This document shows positions 58,147 through 64,000 of a DNA stretch of 64,000 nucleotides, piece after piece. The notes under the pieces are model-generated. The model made no database searches and had not been told where the DNA came from. It was given only the letters and a program-made list of their open reading frames with translations. Every line of letters starts with the position of its first letter. Within the stretch, counting starts at the first letter, position 1. The translations under genes were made by a program, and so were the position numbers. The stretch comes from Cymodocea nodosa (lineage: Eukaryota > Streptophyta > Magnoliopsida > Alismatales > Cymodoceaceae). The DNA is taken from positions 13,883,001 through 13,947,000 of the forward strand of contig CM072336.1 of NCBI GenBank assembly GCA_036874045.1, in the 5' to 3' direction.

Positions 58147-59128
58147 GTGTATTACCATTAATGATATGAAATGTAGAAAGGGATCTTTTTTGGTTCCAAG
58201 GTAATGTAGCAGTTTCTATTTTTACATCTATTTCAATTTACTCCTCTTCCCACTTCCATTCATTGATGTCTTCCATAATCCATATTTGAAATTTCATCAA
58301 TTCATCCCACCATCTTATCAAACATAAAGTAGGATCATCTTCTTCATTATACCACATTCCTATTTGAATTTCATTAAATTCTGCAGATGGTGGTTTAGCT
58401 ATTTCTCTCGGTAGAGGTAAAATTTTTATATATTCATCATAATTGTCTGTGCTCACTATGTATAAATTAGATCCATATGCTATTGATATCTCTATGATTA
58501 GATATATATATCCATCAAGTGTAACATGTGTTTGGTTAATTAGTGATTTCTGTCCTAGATATATCATAATATTTTCATTCTAAGATCTATTCAGAAAATT
58601 ATACACACTTAAGCGTAAATCTTCACCCCAATTTCCTGTAGGTCTCCAATAATATAATTTTTCAGGAATTACAGAATTTTTATCAGAAAATATTAAAGCC
58701 GATCCACAATTTACAGTTGGTACTTCATATCTATTAGGTCTTCCTATATTCCATTCTTCTCTTGTTATAGGATTTCTTATCAAAATATTAGGTAATAATA
58801 AACTTGCATACTTTGGTCTCATCTTGTATATGATTAATCCTTCATCTATCCTCATAATATGATTTATTCCTTCTAATGCATTGGGTGGAATTCCAGTAGT
58901 TTCTTCCATAGCCAGATATTCATGGTTAATTGAACTACGATTAAATGACCTCTATATGATGCCATCTCTAATCTTAGTCATTTTTGCAACTTGTAGTCCC
59001 TGAAAATATTTTTCTTCAATACAGTCTTTAATTTCCTTTGATACACAGCACAACCTGCACAGATCTTTAGCTGATAAGTTACTCAATACTTCCCTTAGTG
59101 CATCTAATGGTAATTGCATCAATTCCAT
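58147..59128 (-). pseudogene. copy G F-box gene, 3'-truncated
   Basis: ATG at 59126-59128 (MELMQLPLDALREVLSNL; the F-box is readable to about 59020). A broken stretch lies near 58920-58990. Then there are open pieces 58909-58580 (GINHIMRIDEGLIIYK, WRPTGNWGEDLRL) and 58567-58238 (LGQKSLINQTHVTLDGYIYL, then YDEYIKILPLP). This copy keeps the frame across the position where A and B are shifted, supporting the 379-codon parent. The last quarter is deleted at 58147. Confidence 0.8.
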
Positions 59129-59312
59129 TTGTCGATTCTATATAACACAAACAAAAATTTAGCAGAGACAAAAATTAACATAACTACTACACACCCTCGT
59201 GGAGTTAAGGAATAATTTAATGGACTAAGTTCGTTGAGTTAAGGACTAACTCTATGATTAACTATAAATAAAAATATATATACATACAGATAGTTGCTTC
59301 AGATATGCTACT
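59129..59312 (-). promoter_or_regulatory. copy G F-box leader with H4 hairpins
   Basis: Hairpin arms at 59200-59255, then a pyrimidine-rich run ending ATATAG before AATCGACAAATGG on the minus strand, so the acceptor-like AG is kept. Confidence 0.45.
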
Positions 59313-60656
59313 TCATTCAGCTATCCTCCTAGAAGAGGTATCAATTTCATTAACAGTTCTATTGATAGGGTTAGGTGTTGCTTGTATTGACAATCCTCTA
59401 GTAGGTCTACCTTCCATTGGTTCCTTCTATCTAAGTGGTATATTTCTATTCTGATTTTGAATTGCAGCATTTCCAAATACAAAATCTAGACGATTGTTTA
59501 ATTGTTGGATTATCTTTTCTAATTTCTTTATTCTAGATCCTTGTTCAATTAATGCTTCATAACTTATATTCTTCTCAATTACATTTTCTCCTCCCTGGAA
59601 ATTGTTGTTTCCCCAAGATAAATTCGGGTGATTTCTCCAATTAGGATTATAAGAATTTCCCAAGTTATCTCTCTGGTTTCTAGCATAAATAATATCTAAG
59701 TCATTTATGTTTGCATTCTTTTCTGCTAGCTTTTGATTTAATGATAACTCTTCTATTTTCTTTGTTAATTCATTTAATTTCACCTCAACCATTATACTTG
59801 AATCTATTTCATGCATTCCTCTTGGCAATATTTTTTTATCTGCAATAGCTTCAGCAGAATTTTCCCACTGTGTAGTTCTTTTTGCAAAGTTTTCTAAATA
59901 TGCCTATGCTTCTTCACTACATAACTTTAAAAATCCATTTTGACAAGTAGATTCTAATAAAGATTTCGTTGAAACATCTATGCCTTCATAACTTATACCT
60001 ATTAGTTGTGCTTTACTCATTGCATGATGTGGACATTGAGTCAATAAATCTTTAAATCTTTCAAAATATTTCCAGAATGATTCACCCTATTTTTGGCTAC
60101 ACATTAATATTTCTTTCTTCTTTTCAATCGTTTGATGTGTTGGAAAATATTTTTCCAGAAAAATAGAGCAAAATTCAGTCCATGTAGAAATTGAATCAGA
60201 CAACAAAGTATATAACCATCTCTTAGTTGTGTCTTTTAAAGAAAAAAAGATATATCTAATTTTAATAGCATCTATACTCATGTTCGGCATTTTCATCATT
60301 TGACAAACTTCATTAAATTCTCTAAGGAAATAATAGGCATCCTCTCTTTCTAATCCATGAAAATGTGGCAATTCAATAATATAATTAGATTTCAGTTCAA
60401 ACCTATCTCCCTCAAAGTTTGGCAATCGAATACAAGAAGGTTCATCAACTAATTCAGGATACAGAATCTCTCCTAATGGTTTTTCTACTAGAGCAGCCAT
60501 CTCTACGTTCTCTTTTAAAGAAAGGTTAGCTACACCTCAAAGAATTTCGTTAAAGTTCAGTTCAGAAAATTTTTCAGTACTCCTCTGCAATGAAAATTCC
60601 TGGGTAGGTGTTCTTACTAATCGTTTAGTGCTTAGAGAACGGGTCCATGTGCTCAT
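59313..60656 (-). pseudogene. copy G gag capsid ORF
   Basis: ATG at 60654-60656 to TGA at 59313-59315 is exactly 448 codons, the same as A. Open pieces: 60500-60087 (capsid domain: LPHFHGLEREDAYYFLREF, WTEFCSIFLEKYFP) and 59828-59427 (HEIDSSIMVEVKLNEL, SYNPNWRNHPNLSWGNN, EKIIQQLNNRLDFVFGN). Where A and B have TAG in SL-stop-RST, G has CAG, and where G has TGA after EIL, A has TGG. Stops therefore differ between copies. No zinc knuckle. Confidence 0.83.
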
Positions 60657-60677
60657 AAATAAATAGCAGAAGATTAA

Positions 60678-60929
60678 TTACATACCAGTCTGAAGCTTTC
60701 CATTCAATAAATATTTGTTGACAGATGAAGTTGAATCAGCTGCTTCTCCTTCTCGGTCCTCCAATGCATTCTCCTTTCTTTTAAAAGTGTTGGTAACTCG
60801 TAAATAACATTCTGTTATATATATATACTTCACATTCATAAAGTGAATAAATCTCATTGCAAGAACGTGGCTTGCAATGTTCATCGTGGTTCCTATTTTT
60901 ATGGGTACGTGTTCTACTACTAATTTCAA
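60678..60929 (-). CDS. copy G short ORF upstream of capsid ORF
   Basis: 83 codons, same length and end (LLNGKLQTGM) as in A, in frame with the capsid ORF across one conserved TAA. No ATG start. GTATGT donor-like site at its end. Role unknown. Confidence 0.33.
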   Translation of the reverse strand: MKLVVEHVPIKIGTTMNIASHVLAMRFIHFMNVKYIYITECYLRVTNTFKRKENALEDREGEAADSTSSVNKYLLNGKLQTGM

Positions 60930-61601
60930 ATTTTGGTAACCGCTAAACTGACGAAGTTTTATTCGTGGTTAAAAGAATAACCATTCTACTTAATCCACGA
61001 ACTAACCTCGTTGAGTTACAAATAACTCAACGGAACAAAGTCGGTTTCTATTGCTAACTCCACGGACTAACTTCGTTGAGTTACAGATAACTCAACGGAG
61101 TGACCTTATATTATATTACTGACCTCGTGGAGTTACGTTTAACTCAATGGACTTACTTCGTTGAGTTAATACTTAGCAACTTCTATGTTTTACTCTCGTA
61201 AGTTCCTTTCTATTTTTTTTCTTTGTTTATTCTGCTAACTGAAATAAAGTTAAATCTATGTCATTAATGCATCATTCTGATTAAAATTCATTTAAATCTG
61301 AACATTATATAAAGATTTAACTTGCAGGTCATTTTATGTTATGCATAATTTACATTTTACCTTGCAACATGCAGAAATTTTTAAGCATTTATCCTGTCAT
61401 TCAGCAAATTGTAAATCTGTTACATATTCATTCATAAAGTTCCACAAATTACATAATATTTAATAAATTCCATTCATTTCACGTCCAAAACATGTATGAA
61501 AATCGCATTTGAAAAACTATATTCATTAATATGAATCAATTACATTACAAGTACATCATACAATTTCATACAATTTTACACAAGTAGACAAACAATACAA
61601 T
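60930..61601 (-). repeat. copy G spacer with hairpin cluster H3
   Basis: H3 at 60990-61165 contains TAACTCCACGGA and GTTGAGTTA-N4-TAACTCAAC repeats. The rest is AT-rich spacer. Equivalent to 13182-13840. Confidence 0.7.
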
Positions 61602-63686
61602 TTAATATCTATTCCTAAGTTCATCTACTTCCTTCTAGAGTTTTTCTAATTGAAGCTCTAATTGATTAATTCTTTCTACAACTCCTATAATGCCTCCAGA
61701 AGGTACAACTATCTCTGCAGCTACAAAATTTTTGTATTCTTTTACTAAAATGGTTCTAGATCTGATCCTTTTTGATGTCCATTTAGTGAAATTGATACAG
61801 TCCACCATCAGTAGTGGAATTAAATCTCTATAAAATAATTTTTTCTTTACTGTTTTCAACTTGGAGATAAAAACTGCAGACCAATTTATTTGAACCTTGT
61901 TCACAACTGCATATGTGGCCCATTTGACAAATTGACTTAATTCTATGTCATGGCCCTGTCGTTGATAGACATTTTTAATCAGAATGTTAGCTACCATGTG
62001 TGCTTTACCACTTAAATGCTTCAATCTGTTTAATAAAGGCACACTAGGATTGATAGCTAAATAATCTTTGATTTCCTGTTCAGTCCACTCGGCGGCAGTT
62101 GTGTCTTCCAAAATTTTTAGTCCTTCATTCTTCAATCCAAAAATGTTGTGGAGAAGCTCTGGTGTTATCTGTACATCAGCTTCCTCCACGTTGGAAATTA
62201 ATCCTTCTTCTCCTTCTCTTAAATTTTCATAAAAACAGGGCACTAAATTCTCATATACTACATGCCCTCTCTCTTGAGAAATGAATTGCAGTAGACCTTG
62301 GAATTCAAATAGATATTTGATTTCTGGCATTCCATCCCAATTTACTGGTCTACTGTAAATAAAGTCGTAACCCCTTATTTCTTGGTATTTGGTATAAGCT
62401 TCCTGACTACAAAAATGTACTTCATTCAAAATTGTTGTTTCAGTCGGGTTCGGAAGGTGACTTTGTTGTTCTAGAGGGGTTTGCTCTTGCTCTTCATCTT
62501 CTATAGGCTGCATTTGAATATTTTTTACAGATTCCTGAATTTCTATTTCTATTTGTGGTGGTGAGCCAGCAGAACTCTCCACTCTGTCTTGAATTCTCTC
62601 CATAAATTGCTGAAGAGTTTCTTGTTATTTAGTGGAATCTGTGAAATTATTTTTGTCCAAATGGCTTCTTTCAACCTCTTCATTTTCTGCTCTTTCTTTT
62701 TCCTCCTAACTACCAATCTGTTATGTTACTGTTCTTTCTGATTCTGTAACAGATTGGGATGGAGTCATAGGCAATTCAGTTTCTGCCCTAATTTCTGTTT
62801 CTTCTTGTACAGGTTGCAGACTAATTTTAGCCTGATTTTCTTCTTTTCTTTGCTCCTGCTGCTGCAGCTCCTTCTGCTCCTTCTTAGAATCGGATAGCAG
62901 GTTAATAAAAATTTGCTCCACAGGCCCTATAAAAATTGGTACTTCAGATTTAATTTCCTCATATTCAGGCACTTTTTCTTTTCCTTTGTTTTTTCTGATT
63001 AGTTGTGCTTGTTCTTCCTCTTCATCTTCTGAAATTAAATCCACAAAAGTAGGCTCTACAGGCCTTCGAGCCACAAGTACTAGCTCTTCCTATTTAACTT
63101 TTTTTATAACTATTGGTCTCGAAGGACCAGCCTCTCCTACAGCACTTGATTTAGTTGCTGCCTAATACTGTTCAACTTTTATTTTGTATTGGGCCCTTAT
63201 CCTTTCTTCGACCCTTTTTTTCTTAATGGTATCATATAAAATATGTGACTTAGCCATAGCTATCTCTTGAGTATCACCTTGGTCTCTTACTGTCTTGACC
63301 AAGCTAGCAAATTCTATCTCTTCTTCTTCAGTTCTCGGCCAAGCAAATGCAACTCGTGGCAATGACTCTGTTGGCTGAACTGGAGGTCCTGACTGTTGTT
63401 CCTCAGGAACAGGTCTTTCAGCAATTGGTTCCTCCTATTCTCTTGCTCGTTGCTGCTGCCATATTGCCCATCTTGCATGACCAGCAATGCATTTCTTAAA
63501 CCACAATCTGGTTTTACGTTGAATTAACTCTAGGGCTACTTCATTATTTTGCTAGATCTTTCTTTCTTCACTTACTGCAATTTTAGTTGCCACTCTAATT
63601 CGTGTCTCCATTATTTGAGGTATTTGTATTTCTAACTCAACCAAAACTTTCCTCAAGTTAAAGAGTTTTGATTCTACCTTTTGTAG
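61602..63686 (-). pseudogene. copy G ORF2, 5'-deleted
   Basis: Ends TAA at 61602-61604. It has the longest open C-terminal part of any copy (62603-61635, 322 codons): MERIQDRVESSAGSPP, HFCSQEAYTKYQEIRGYD, NWDGMPEIKYLFEFQGLL, LLHNIFGLKNEG, DIELSQFVKWATYAVVNK, and coil INQLELQLEKL. The acidic N-terminal part is at 63362-62721; at 63362-63162 its sequence differs from A and B (FAWPRTEEEEIEF, VEERIRAQYKIK), a possible variant module. The TAG after QIGS is present here as well. The first 60 codons are deleted at 63687. Confidence 0.62.
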
Positions 63687-64000
63687 ACTCAATAGAATAA
63701 GTTTGTTGAGTAAGCGTAACTCAACGGACCTCCTATAAAGTTATAACTAATAAAAATACTTATAATAATAAATTTTTAATTCGATCAAGATTGAAGAATT
63801 TCCAATCAAAACGATTCTTAATTTTTTAACATTTTAGAATTTTCAGTCAAACCGTTATATTCCTCGGTTGAACTAAAATTAAATATTATTTTCTTTTTTT
63901 CTACCAATTGAACTGATACCATGCTTTAGTAAAATCGACATTTTTACTTAATATACTATATAGATTTTTTTATGTTTTTATGTTTCAGTCAAATCGATGG
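63687..64000 (-). repeat. copy G H2 remnant and palindromic spacer
   Basis: It joins ORF2 directly to a hairpin remnant (63687-63732: CTCAATAGAAT..., GTAACTCAACGG). Then come degenerate CGGTT/AACCG palindromes (about 63850-63960) up to the window edge. Integrase should lie just beyond. Confidence 0.6.

Larger units (their letters stand above)
54780..64000 (-). mobile_element. copy G, Athila-like gypsy element with F-box gene, runs off window
   Basis: Minus-strand copy of the same family: 3' LTR, 3' region, F-box, capsid ORF, H3, ORF2, H2. Pol and the 5' LTR lie beyond the right edge. It is inserted into the 3' internal region of F'; the left flank is TTGGT (54775-54779). Confidence 0.85.

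Overview
The window reads as plant nuclear DNA made almost entirely of nested LTR retrotransposons, with one recognisable host gene. Plant origin is supported by a plant-type sterol C-24 methyltransferase (SMT2), by primer-binding sites matching plant tRNA-Asp and initiator tRNA-Met, and by Athila-like Ty3/gypsy and SIRE-like Ty1/copia coding. The SMT2 gene is strongly GC-rich in a very AT-rich setting. That fits a monocot better than a eudicot, but it is a weak inference.

Layout. 1-4473 is a minus-strand Ty1/copia element (integrase, protease, gag, leader, PBS, part of its 5' LTR), cut by the window edge. At 4479 an old gypsy LTR begins in minus orientation. It is split at 5910, resumes at 44987 and ends at 45590, and is flanked by GGTAT on both sides. 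Into it went a plus-strand gypsy element whose outer LTRs are 5911-7930 and 42957-44981, flanked by TGGAG. Between these LTRs lie: copy A (7931-18570), an inner LTR of a longer subtype (18571-20534), integrase-bearing copy C (20535-23003), an opposed and nearly complete copy B (23004-40465, minus), and copy D (40466-42956). 45596-46910 is a second copia LTR with a gag stub on the plus strand. 46911-49440 is AT-rich intergenic DNA. 49440-51425 holds SMT2 with its flanks. From about 52240 gypsy LTRs return (F, F'), and minus-strand copy G (54780 to the window end) runs off the edge.

The gypsy family is the most interesting content. Its order is LTR, PBS, a short gag-like ORF with a CCHC knuckle, protease, reverse transcriptase/RNase H, integrase, a long acidic ORF2 ending in a plant-transposon-protein-like domain, a separate gag capsid ORF, and an F-box gene; then come a long 3' region with two polypurine tracts and a conserved antisense ORF, and the 3' LTR. 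The capsid ORF downstream of integrase and the F-box gene are both unusual. They recur in several copies, so they belong to the family and are not local accidents.

Each reading-frame block (LTR leader, ORF2, capsid, F-box) is preceded by a cluster of short inverted repeats of the form GTTGAGTTA, about 4 nt, TAACTCAAC. The best one is a perfect 12-bp stem with a 4-nt loop. Related hairpins sit in the U3 next to CACGTG boxes. This repeated arrangement, together with the F-box gene, is the best candidate here for an undescribed system. All copies carry stops or frameshifts, many of them CAG to TAG or TGG to TGA/TAG changes, so none is active as read.
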